Shown: piece by piece, positions 1 through 7,165 of the stretch
How positions within the stretch are numbered: the first letter of the stretch is position 1
Layout: each line of letters begins with the position of its first letter
Source of the DNA: Thalassobacillus pellis
GTDB taxonomy: Bacteria > Bacillota > Bacilli > Bacillales > Halobacillaceae
Length of the DNA stretch: 64,000 nt
Assembly: GCF_016908295.1 (NCBI RefSeq)
Contig: NZ_JAFBDO010000001.1
Coordinates: 930,001-994,000, forward strand
Direction of reading: 5' to 3'
Position numbers and translations under genes: made by a program
Notes under the pieces: generated by a model
What the model was told of the DNA's origin: nothing
Seen by the model: the letters and a program-made list of their open reading frames with translations, nothing else
The model's database searches: none

Positions 1-418
1 TCAAATACCATGTCACCACAAGCGCGTCATTAATCCCGGTAAACAATGCACCGAGAATCCGTCCGGCCCTTGGCGCTTCCACTTTATAGGTATCAATTAG
101 ACGGTCAGCAATCGGAGCCCATTGTTTAGATGGAGGGCCGGAACCCCAATATCGTGCAATTACTTTCTTTTTATCCGTTAAATTTCCTAGAACTCGCTGT
201 ACTGTTTGCAACTGGTCATACCACTGGATTTTCTCAGGATATCGAATGTCAAAATCTACTATTCTTCCATCCAACGTCACAAAGTTTCCATTCTGATCAT
301 GTTTCAGGAAATATGTTTCCCACTTTCCAGCAGAGGGTTCAATACCTGAGGATGGAGGCCGCTTTTCCCCAGCATAGGAAAGCTCATTCCAGAGCGGGTA
401 TTTATTATTCTTTGTCAT
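1..418 (-). CDS. Vanadium-dependent haloperoxidase / PAP2-like protein, N-terminal part
   Basis: The gene runs off the left edge; the ATG at 418-416 follows a GAGGTG ribosome binding site, and 139 codons are visible. The visible protein contains WGSGPPSKQW followed by a segment reading IADRLIDTYKVEAPRAGR and then GINDALVVTW. From memory this resembles the N-terminal half of bacterial vanadium-dependent haloperoxidase or PAP2-superfamily phosphatase proteins, in which a helical bundle precedes the C-terminal phosphate or vanadate site. The catalytic histidine and arginine motifs lie outside the window, so activity cannot be judged. No signal peptide is seen at the start. A generic acid phosphatase remains possible. 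Confidence 0.55.
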   Translation of the reverse strand, partial: MTKNNKYPLWNELSYAGEKRPPSSGIEPSAGKWETYFLKHDQNGNFVTLDGRIVDFDIRYPEKIQWYDQLQTVQRVLGNLTDKKKVIARYWGSGPPSKQWAPIADRLIDTYKVEAPRAGRILGALFTGINDALVVTWYL

Positions 419-550
419 ACTTTCACCTCATTTTTCTTTATCCTATGCTGATTTTCCTGCAAAGGCTGCAAAGAATGGATAAATAACCAATAAATGAACG
501 CCGATCCTAAATAGAGCATAGAATAATTGGATGAGAGGAGCGGAACTGAT

Positions 551-1261
551 ATGAAACCAGCAATAAAATCCGTTGCCGAGAGATTCATAGCGGAGCATTT
601 TCCTGAAGCAGAACTGGTGTTTATCGGCGGTAGTCATGTATGGGGGAAACCTACTCATGAATCCGATATTGATTTAGTCATTATTGATGAAAATCAGCAT
701 TCTTCTGGATTGTCCTGTCACAAATTCGAAGGCTGGAAGATCGAGGCTTTCCGTTATCATCCTTCCTCCCTCCCCATCCACTTCGAAGCAGCCAAATATA
801 AAGGAATTGCAACACTAATAAAAATTTGCGCGGATGGATATTTACTGCTCGGTGATTCTGAAAAAGGAGAAGAGCTGAGAAGGGAAGCCGCAAACATTTA
901 TGAACATGGACCCTCCCCCTGGGGAGAAAAACAAGTGGATCAGGCCAGATACTTGATTACCGATTTGTTATCTGACTTTCAAGCTTCAGAAGATCCTCAA
1001 GAAGACATTTATATTGTGAACGAAATTTTAAACGAAATGACACAATTGATACTTAGAGCAAACAAAGAATGGATAGGCTGGGGTAAATGGAATGGCAGAA
1101 GGCTTTGGGAGAGCTTTCCACATATATCGGAATCTCTGACGCAAAGTTACCGCCAATATTTTCAAAAGGATGATAAAGCCCCTTTCATTGCAGCTGTTAA
1201 AGATCAGCTGGCTATGTTTGGCGGAGAGATATTTGCCGGATATAAAGAGGATTATTTATAA
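551..1261 (+). CDS. Nucleotidyltransferase-fold protein
   Basis: The protein is 236 residues from the ATG at 551, chosen because GAGAGGAG lies about ten bases before it; an in-frame ATG at 527 has no good site. Near the N-terminus the pattern FIGGSHVWGKPTHESDIDLV carries the GGS and DxD signature of the polymerase-beta-like nucleotidyltransferase fold, with the two aspartates expected to bind metal. The C-terminal half is helical, with WIGWGKWNGRRLWE, as in stand-alone proteins of this fold that resemble aminoglycoside or lincosamide nucleotidyltransferases. The substrate is unknown. It is monocistronic, followed directly by a terminator, and convergent with the HIT gene. Confidence 0.75.
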   Translation: MKPAIKSVAERFIAEHFPEAELVFIGGSHVWGKPTHESDIDLVIIDENQHSSGLSCHKFEGWKIEAFRYHPSSLPIHFEAAKYKGIATLIKICADGYLLLGDSEKGEELRREAANIYEHGPSPWGEKQVDQARYLITDLLSDFQASEDPQEDIYIVNEILNEMTQLILRANKEWIGWGKWNGRRLWESFPHISESLTQSYRQYFQKDDKAPFIAAVKDQLAMFGGEIFAGYKEDYL

Positions 1262-1263
1262 TC

Positions 1264-1302
1264 TAAGACTGAATCCTGAACGTATGATTCAGTCTTATTT
1301 TC
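1264..1302 (+). terminator. Terminator after the nucleotidyltransferase gene
   Basis: An 11-bp stem, AAGACTGAATC pairing with GATTCAGTCTT, encloses a ten-base loop and is followed by ATTTT. Confidence 0.8.
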
Positions 1303-1369
1303 CAGTAAGCATAATAAGAACAATAGTGCTCATAGACAATTATCAGAAAGGCTTTAATAAAAATTATCT

Positions 1370-1765
1370 TCAGGCTTTTGCTCTTTTGTTCTCAGGCTGT
1401 TTTAACCAGTAACGGATCCCCTTGTATGCATGTGGCTCATCGGCAAAGCGCGGGATGACATGAAGGTGTGCATGGGGGATCGACTGGCCGCCTGCCTCTC
1501 CTGTATTCCAGCCGACACTGTAACCGTCCGGCTGGTAGACATCTCCCAATAATTCCTTTGCTCTTAGCAAGAGCTCCCGGGTATCCCTCCACTCTTTCTC
1601 GGTCAATTCGAACACATTTTCACGGTGAGTTTTAGGGATGATCAACCCGCTCCCTTCAAGGATTTTCTGCTCTGACTTTTTTTTTATATAATAGCATGTT
1701 TCGTTTTGTACAACGATCGTCTGATCGCCATCTTCCACAATGTTACAAAAAATGCATTCTTTCAA
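1370..1765 (-). CDS. HIT family protein
   Basis: This 131-residue protein carries the histidine triad HAHLH at residues 98-102, the nucleotide-binding and catalytic motif of HIT hydrolases, followed by VIPR. An N-terminal CIFC (residues 4-7) resembles the zinc-binding start of Hint/Fhit-type proteins. The family hydrolyses phosphoramidate or dinucleoside phosphate bonds in nucleotides; the exact substrate cannot be read from sequence. Translation starts at a TTG behind GGAGGAGG. The C-terminal basic tail (ENKRAKA) is short. It stands alone, convergent with the nucleotidyltransferase gene and upstream of nothing on its own strand. Confidence 0.85.
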   Translation of the reverse strand: MKECIFCNIVEDGDQTIVVQNETCYYIKKKSEQKILEGSGLIIPKTHRENVFELTEKEWRDTRELLLRAKELLGDVYQPDGYSVGWNTGEAGGQSIPHAHLHVIPRFADEPHAYKGIRYWLKQPENKRAKA

Positions 1766-2005
1766 ATATAATCCTCCTCCAGAGTTGTTGGCGGCATTCT
1801 ACTTATCAACATAAAGAACGTTTGATGGCTAATATGGCTAATAAGTGAAGGTATTCATTGGCGTGATGAATCCAATTCGCCTTGTTCTCTCTTTGTTCCA
1901 ACTACAGTATTTTCTTCTCGCAACCTTAAATCTCCTCCATACATTTTTCATTTACCCTCTTAAACTCCTCATCCTGTACCAGCCTTTACCGTTATATAGT
2001 TATAA

Positions 2006-2042
2006 CAAAAAGAGCGGTTGTCCGACTTAGACAACCGCTCTT
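2006..2042 (-). terminator. Terminator of the NagP gene
   Basis: A perfect 13-bp stem, AAGAGCGGTTGTC with GACAACCGCTCTT, has a 7-base loop. On the minus strand it ends in a T run just after the PTS gene stop. Confidence 0.9.
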
Positions 2043-2048
2043 TATCAT

Positions 2049-3986
2049 TTATTTAACATCAAGTATATTTTCCTGACTCGCTTTCACCAGCCCAGATTGT
2101 TTTACAGTGATTACTTCACCATTAGACAGGTTAGTAAAAACTACTGGCGTTATTGCAGAAGGGGCATTTGCTTTTAAATAATCCAAATTCACCTGCATCA
2201 ATGGATCTCCTTTTTCCACTTTCTCTCCTTCAGACACCAATACTTCAAAACATTTTCCCTCCAGTTTCACGGTGTCTAAACCAATATGGACGAGAACTTC
2301 ATGTCCACTTTCCATTCGCAGCCCGATAGCATGCTTCGTTGGGAAAATATTGATGACTTCTCCGTTGACAGGAGCAACAAATTGTCCATCCTCCGGTTCG
2401 ACGGCAAATCCCTCTCCCATCATTTTTTGTGCAAAAACCTGATCAGGTACCTCTGTAAGGTCCAGCAATTTACCGTTTACAGGTGAAACTATTCCTTCTG
2501 CGTGTAAGCGCGGGATTGTTTCGACACCTTCAGATGATGGCTGAGGTGACGATCCTTCAGGATGGTCCATGTTATTACTGTCCATCCTCTTTCTCATAGC
2601 ATCGGCAAGAAAATCGACAGTTGTACCAACGATCACCTGCAGATTCGTCTTGCTGAGTTTCATGACACCACTCGCCCCTTGCTTCTTCAGGGCATTTTCA
2701 TTTACAGCATTTATGTCGTTAACTTGGAGGCGGAGTCTCGTTGCACAATAGTCGAGTGAGGTAATATTCTCAGGTCCGCCGAGTGCTGTCAGATAGTGAT
2801 AAGCTTTGGTGTCATAATTTTTTCCGCTTTTACCACCTTCAGGCTTACCAATTTGCTGGCTTTCTTCAGCATAATCTTCATCTTCCTCTTCACGTCCAGG
2901 AGTTTTTAAATCCAGCTTGACGATCAAGAAGTAAAAAACCACGAAATAAATTATTCCAAAAGCAATCCCTTGTACAAAGAGCAGCAGCGGTTTTTCTGCA
3001 ATTCCGAAGTTCAATACATAATCTATGAAACCTGCTGAAAAGCCAAATCCATGTCTGATATCCAGCCATAAGGAGACAATCATGGACAATCCGGTCAAAA
3101 ATGCATGTACAACGTACAACAATGGAGATAAGAACATGAATGAAAATTCAATTGGTTCCGTTACCCCTGTTAAAAAGGATGTAAAAGCAATACTGAATAA
3201 CATTCCACCTACAGCGGCACGACGATGCTTTTTAGCCGCCGCATACATAGCAAGACATGCTGCCGGCAGACCAAACATCATAATCGGGAAGAAGCCTGCC
3301 AGGAACCGTCCAGCAGAAGGATCTCCTTGTAAGAAACGATTGATTTCGCCGCGTACGGCTTCATCTGCACCAGGCGGCATATAAGAACCGAAGTCAAACC
3401 ATACCATAAAGTTAATGACATGGTGCAGACCGATTGGAATCAGCAGACGATTGAAAAATCCGTACGAGCCGACGCCAAGTGCTCCGGCACCAAGAATCCA
3501 TTCCCCTAATGCATTGATTGCATCCTGGATAGGCGGCCAAATAAATCCGAACACCCCGGAGATAAGAACCATCACAACGGAAGTGATGATAGGAACAAAC
3601 CGTTTGCCTCCAAAGAAAGCCAGCCATTCTGGAAGTTGAATCTGATAAAAGCGGTTATATAACTGTCCGGCTACAATACCTGCTAACAGGCCGCCAAACA
3701 CACTCATATCCAATTCATCCCCAAAAGAACTGAGCCCTCCCTTGAGTACAAGATAAGCGACAGCACCCGATAACGCTGCGGCACCGCTGCCATCTTTTGA
3801 AAATCCCATCGCCACACCTATGGCAAAGATTATTGGCAGATTGGTTAATATGCCGTTACCAGCTGCTGCGACAAATGCAATATCCAGCATATCCTCTGCG
3901 CCAAGGCGTACCAATAAGGCTGCTGCCGGCAGCATTGCAATCGGGAACATCAATGATTTACCGATTCTTTGTAAAAAAGCTAACAT
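2049..3986 (-). CDS. nagP: PTS N-acetylglucosamine-specific EIICBA permease
   Basis: A 645-residue membrane permease imports and phosphorylates N-acetylglucosamine (or a related glucose-type sugar). EIIC fills about residues 1-385 with many hydrophobic segments and starts MLAFLQRIGKSLMFPIAMLP, typical of the glucose/GlcNAc family. EIIB follows, with the phospho-cysteine at about C414 in DYCATRLRL. EIIA is C-terminal, with the active histidine at about H567 in VLVHIGLDT. All three domains are complete, so only HPr is needed as phosphodonor. The start is the ATG at 3986 behind AGGAGGAG; an in-frame upstream extension lacks a site. No nagA or nagB is adjacent. A dre-like operator upstream supports the GlcNAc assignment over glucose. 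Confidence 0.88.
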   Translation of the reverse strand: MLAFLQRIGKSLMFPIAMLPAAALLVRLGAEDMLDIAFVAAAGNGILTNLPIIFAIGVAMGFSKDGSGAAALSGAVAYLVLKGGLSSFGDELDMSVFGGLLAGIVAGQLYNRFYQIQLPEWLAFFGGKRFVPIITSVVMVLISGVFGFIWPPIQDAINALGEWILGAGALGVGSYGFFNRLLIPIGLHHVINFMVWFDFGSYMPPGADEAVRGEINRFLQGDPSAGRFLAGFFPIMMFGLPAACLAMYAAAKKHRRAAVGGMLFSIAFTSFLTGVTEPIEFSFMFLSPLLYVVHAFLTGLSMIVSLWLDIRHGFGFSAGFIDYVLNFGIAEKPLLLFVQGIAFGIIYFVVFYFLIVKLDLKTPGREEEDEDYAEESQQIGKPEGGKSGKNYDTKAYHYLTALGGPENITSLDYCATRLRLQVNDINAVNENALKKQGASGVMKLSKTNLQVIVGTTVDFLADAMRKRMDSNNMDHPEGSSPQPSSEGVETIPRLHAEGIVSPVNGKLLDLTEVPDQVFAQKMMGEGFAVEPEDGQFVAPVNGEVINIFPTKHAIGLRMESGHEVLVHIGLDTVKLEGKCFEVLVSEGEKVEKGDPLMQVNLDYLKANAPSAITPVVFTNLSNGEVITVKQSGLVKASQENILDVK

Positions 3987-4011
3987 TCTTTCTCCTCCTA
4001 ATAAATAATTA

Positions 4012-4066
4012 TGGAAACGCTTTATTGGCATTATACCATCAACTCATATAGAGGTATAGACCACAC
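4012..4066 (-). promoter_or_regulatory. Promoter region of nagP with dre-like and cre-like sites
   Basis: On the minus strand, TGGTCTATACC (about 4053-4063) closely matches the NagR/DasR-type dre operator core TGGTCTAGACCA. It sits where a -35 element would be for the TATAAT at 4035-4030. A cre-like AAAGCGTTTCCA (4023-4012) lies downstream. Together they suggest GlcNAc-phosphate-relieved repression by a GntR-type NagR plus weak CcpA control. The cre match is poor outside its core. Confidence 0.5.
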
Positions 4067-4205
4067 AAACAGGAAATATTTATAAATATACCCGCAACTT
4101 GCAAACAAATGGTTGGAACAAGGTTTTTTTGATAATACGTGCGAAATATACTTGCTTATAGAGCTTACCCAGGAGCAGCGAATTTACCCCTCCTGGGGGT
4201 GCGCT

Positions 4206-5927
4206 TTATATAATTTGAGCTTTCACCCATCCTCGGACGCTGTTTATCATCCATACTGAATCAAAATCAAAGAGATGCTTTTTCTTAATCACTTTTTCTC
4301 TTAAAACTTTTTCATCCAATAATTTTTGTCGATAGGTTCCCTGTAACAGGCCACAACTTACAGGAGGTGTGAAGTATTCACCTTCACTCTCCACAACTAT
4401 ATTGCCAATAGTAAACTCAGTCAATTCATTATTTTCGTTATAAAGCAGTACTACATCGGCTCTTTCCGGCGCCCGGATTACATGTGACTCATATGCCTCC
4501 CGATTGGTTGTCTTATGATATAAGAAAGAATTTTCTGTGTTGATAGGCCTATCTGCCAAACTATACTTAATAGAATCCATCCTTATTACCGGCGCACTTT
4601 CGACATGAATTTCCCCTCTGTGATCCATTAACAACCGGACTTTGTGTGTACCTGAGGGAATCTTGTCAGCTATATCATCAAGTTCATTTATTACCCGGGA
4701 AATATCAATTAAAAAACCAAAATACCGGGCTGAGTCCGACAGTCGTTTTAAGTGATACTTCAGCAGAGGAAACTGCCCTTCCTCTAACTTTATAGATTCC
4801 AACAGCTGAAATACTTTTCTTCTTTCTGTCAACAGCCTTGCCTTCGTTTGCAGTTCTTCGTATTCACCTTCCGCAGTTGAATCCCATGTGATTCCTCCGC
4901 CAGCTCCATATATCGCTTCACGCTCCCTTTTATCAAGGACAACAGTACGGATTGGCACATTGAATATCGCTTCCCGATACGGAGTGATATAACCGATGGC
5001 CCCGCAATAAATTCCCCGTGGAGATTGCTCCAGCTCGTTTATGTATTCCATTGTACTTATTTTCGGTGCACCGGTGATAGAACCACATGGGAAAAGCGCT
5101 TCAAACCAGTCAAAAACACGCTTTCCTTCTTCCAGTTCTGCTTTGATTGTCGATGTCATCTGGTGGACGGTGGGGTATTTTTCCACTTCGAATAACTGTG
5201 GAACGGTTACTGTTCCCGGTTTTGCTATCCGTCCAATATCGTTCCGAAGTAAGTCTACAATCATTAAATTCTCAGCTCGTTCTTTTTCCGATTCAGTAAG
5301 TCCATTAACCAGTAATTGGTCTTCTTCAACCGTTTTGCCTCTTCTCGCCGTACCCTTCATCGGTTTCGCGATAATTTGCCTATCACGGATTTGAAAAAAT
5401 AACTCCGGGGAAGCGGACAACACTGCATAATCGCCGATATCCAAATAGGCGCTGTAAGCCCCCTGCTGATTCTTATATAGTTGTTGATAGAAAGCATATT
5501 CATCCCCGTGAAAGGAAGCCTTCATCCGTGCTGTATAGTTGACCTGGTAAGTGTCCCCCGCCTCTATCGCGTTTTTAATCTGATTGATTCCACTTCCATA
5601 TTCTTTCATATCAATATCCATCTTCCATTCTCCCACCTGGAATCCCCCATTTGGGTAAACCCGGCTTTTCGGAACATGAGCTTGTTCATATATTCCAAAC
5701 CACACAAGTGGTGTCTTGGTATTTCCATGCACTTTGTAAGCCGGGTCAAAAGCTGGGGCTGCCTCATAAGCAATAAACCCTGCTGCATAATAACCTTTCT
5801 CTAAAGCCTTTTCTATGCGTTCGAAAGCCCCTTGTACTTCATGAATATAATCAGCAGTAACGATTTCCAGGGGTTCTGAAAAGGACAACGGTCTATCTTT
5901 AAAATCGAATTGTAAAAATGATTCCAT
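4206..5927 (-). CDS. pabB: Aminodeoxychorismate synthase component I fused to 4-amino-4-deoxychorismate lyase
   Basis: The 573-residue protein joins two steps of p-aminobenzoate synthesis for folate. The N-terminal chorismate-binding domain (about 1-370) has PMKGT with K191, the lysine that distinguishes aminodeoxychorismate synthase from anthranilate synthase, and the late GSITGAPK and GAIGYI motifs. The C-terminal part (about 375-573) is a PabC-like PLP lyase, with the probable Schiff-base lysine K472 in LYHKTTNR. It starts two bases after pabA stops, at the ATG at 5927 with GAAGGTG ahead, so the two are translated together. PabA supplies ammonia. The fusion removes the need for a separate pabC. 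No other folate genes follow. Confidence 0.9.
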   Translation of the reverse strand: MESFLQFDFKDRPLSFSEPLEIVTADYIHEVQGAFERIEKALEKGYYAAGFIAYEAAPAFDPAYKVHGNTKTPLVWFGIYEQAHVPKSRVYPNGGFQVGEWKMDIDMKEYGSGINQIKNAIEAGDTYQVNYTARMKASFHGDEYAFYQQLYKNQQGAYSAYLDIGDYAVLSASPELFFQIRDRQIIAKPMKGTARRGKTVEEDQLLVNGLTESEKERAENLMIVDLLRNDIGRIAKPGTVTVPQLFEVEKYPTVHQMTSTIKAELEEGKRVFDWFEALFPCGSITGAPKISTMEYINELEQSPRGIYCGAIGYITPYREAIFNVPIRTVVLDKREREAIYGAGGGITWDSTAEGEYEELQTKARLLTERRKVFQLLESIKLEEGQFPLLKYHLKRLSDSARYFGFLIDISRVINELDDIADKIPSGTHKVRLLMDHRGEIHVESAPVIRMDSIKYSLADRPINTENSFLYHKTTNREAYESHVIRAPERADVVLLYNENNELTEFTIGNIVVESEGEYFTPPVSCGLLQGTYRQKLLDEKVLREKVIKKKHLFDFDSVWMINSVRGWVKAQII

Positions 5928-5929
5928 CC

Positions 5930-6532
5930 CTACACCTTCTCTTTCTTTGAAGCTGTCCGCCATTTAACAGCATAATCATAATAATTTTTAAGCATCTGAA
6001 ACCCGAAGTTCGTCATAATCGATTCCGGGTGAAACTGTACTCCTTCTACAGGGTAACTACGATGCCTCACTCCCATGATTGTCCCGTCTTCACCTGTCGC
6101 TGTGATATGCAGACATGGAGGAAGATCAGCTGGGTTGGCAACGAGTGAGTGATAACGGGTGACCTTTGCAGGGGAGGGCACATCGCGGTAAGTAATAGCT
6201 TGATCATGTTCAATGGCTGTCACTTTTCCATGCATAGGCTGATGCCCCTTCACGATACTTCCTCCATAATATTCGACAATAGCCTGATGTCCGAGGCAGA
6301 CACCTAATATCGGTATTGTTGACTGATATATTGCAACGATTTCCTTGCATATGGCAGCTTTTTCCGGGGTCCCTGGACCTGGGGATAATATGATTAAATC
6401 AGGCTCCAGCTTATTGATTTGATCTGTCGAAATATGGTCATTACGCACCACTGAAACTTCCGCGCACAGCTGTTGGAAATATTGGGAAAGATTGTAGGTA
6501 AATGAATCGTAGTTATCTATGATGAGAATCAT
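5930..6532 (-). CDS. pabA: Aminodeoxychorismate synthase glutamine amidotransferase
   Basis: This 200-residue class I glutamine amidotransferase has the nucleophile C79 in GVCLGHQ and H168/E170 in VQFHPES, plus the oxyanion segment SPGPGTP. It releases ammonia from glutamine for its partner PabB, encoded two bases downstream. TrpG-type proteins look alike, but the neighbour is PabB with the diagnostic lysine, so the folate role is likely; in Bacillus the same subunit often serves both anthranilate and aminodeoxychorismate synthases. I prefer the ATG at 6532, six bases after GCGGTG; a GTG at 6541 is in frame but lacks a site. Confidence 0.88.
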   Translation of the reverse strand: MILIIDNYDSFTYNLSQYFQQLCAEVSVVRNDHISTDQINKLEPDLIILSPGPGTPEKAAICKEIVAIYQSTIPILGVCLGHQAIVEYYGGSIVKGHQPMHGKVTAIEHDQAITYRDVPSPAKVTRYHSLVANPADLPPCLHITATGEDGTIMGVRHRSYPVEGVQFHPESIMTNFGFQMLKNYYDYAVKWRTASKKEKV

Positions 6533-6729
6533 GTTTTTCACCGCTTTATTTAATGTCTTTAGCTTCTCTTATTATATCCCCTAAAGAATGATAAAAAAAG
6601 ACTGATTGCCTCTCCTCCCCCCACTCCCCATTGACTTTCCAGTAATGGTAATAGTTTGTAATTTGTTTCTTCAGGGAAACGCCGAATTAAAGCTGTCTAT
6701 GCACCTTACAAAGGGAAGGAGATAAGCAT

Positions 6730-7143
6730 ATGTCTTTGCGTGTCCATTTTCAATATGTGGGAAAACTGGCAGAAGAACTTCTCGAAGAGGCAGATTTAAC
6801 CAACACCCCTTTAGAATACCGCTATCGCACAGCCCTCCGCGAAAAAGAAACACATGTAAGAAAAACACTTGATTTATTAAAACAAAAAAATCATGATCCT
6901 GATAATTTACTGAATGCTATTTCCATCGTCTACAAAAGTGACGAAGTAGAAAAATTGCATTTTAATGGCTGGAAGAGGTTATGCCAGCAAAACAAAACGA
7001 TTAAGGAAGAGGTCCTTTCAAAACTGGAAACCAAGTTTTCTCGAATGAAGACAGAACTCGAAGAAGCAGTCCCTTATGTAAAAAGCATTGCAAAAGGTCA
7101 TAAGGACAGCAGAATTATCGTCCCTGCTCTATACCGGGATTAA
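6730..7143 (+). CDS. Unknown protein encoded with the molybdopterin oxidoreductase
   Basis: I do not recognise this 137-residue protein. It starts at an ATG behind AAGGAG, is charged, has no signal peptide or membrane segment, and appears almost wholly helical, with heptad-like stretches around 10-55 and 85-125. It has one cysteine and no metal-binding cluster motif. It ends 22 bases before the start of the oxidoreductase gene on the same strand, so the two probably form an operon. By position it could be a chaperone or accessory factor for the molybdoenzyme, in the way small helical chaperones serve other molybdoenzymes, but there is no sequence proof. Confidence 0.7.
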   Translation: MSLRVHFQYVGKLAEELLEEADLTNTPLEYRYRTALREKETHVRKTLDLLKQKNHDPDNLLNAISIVYKSDEVEKLHFNGWKRLCQQNKTIKEEVLSKLETKFSRMKTELEEAVPYVKSIAKGHKDSRIIVPALYRD

Positions 7144-7165
7144 ATTTTGTAAGGAGGAGTCTACA

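Noticed and set aside
1845-2030. 61-codon plus-strand frame between the HIT and nagP genes
   Set aside because: It runs into the nagP terminator hairpin and lacks a ribosome binding site.
4168-4196. CCCAGGAG/CTCCTGGG hairpin after pabB as a terminator
   Set aside because: No T run follows on either strand, so I did not call it.
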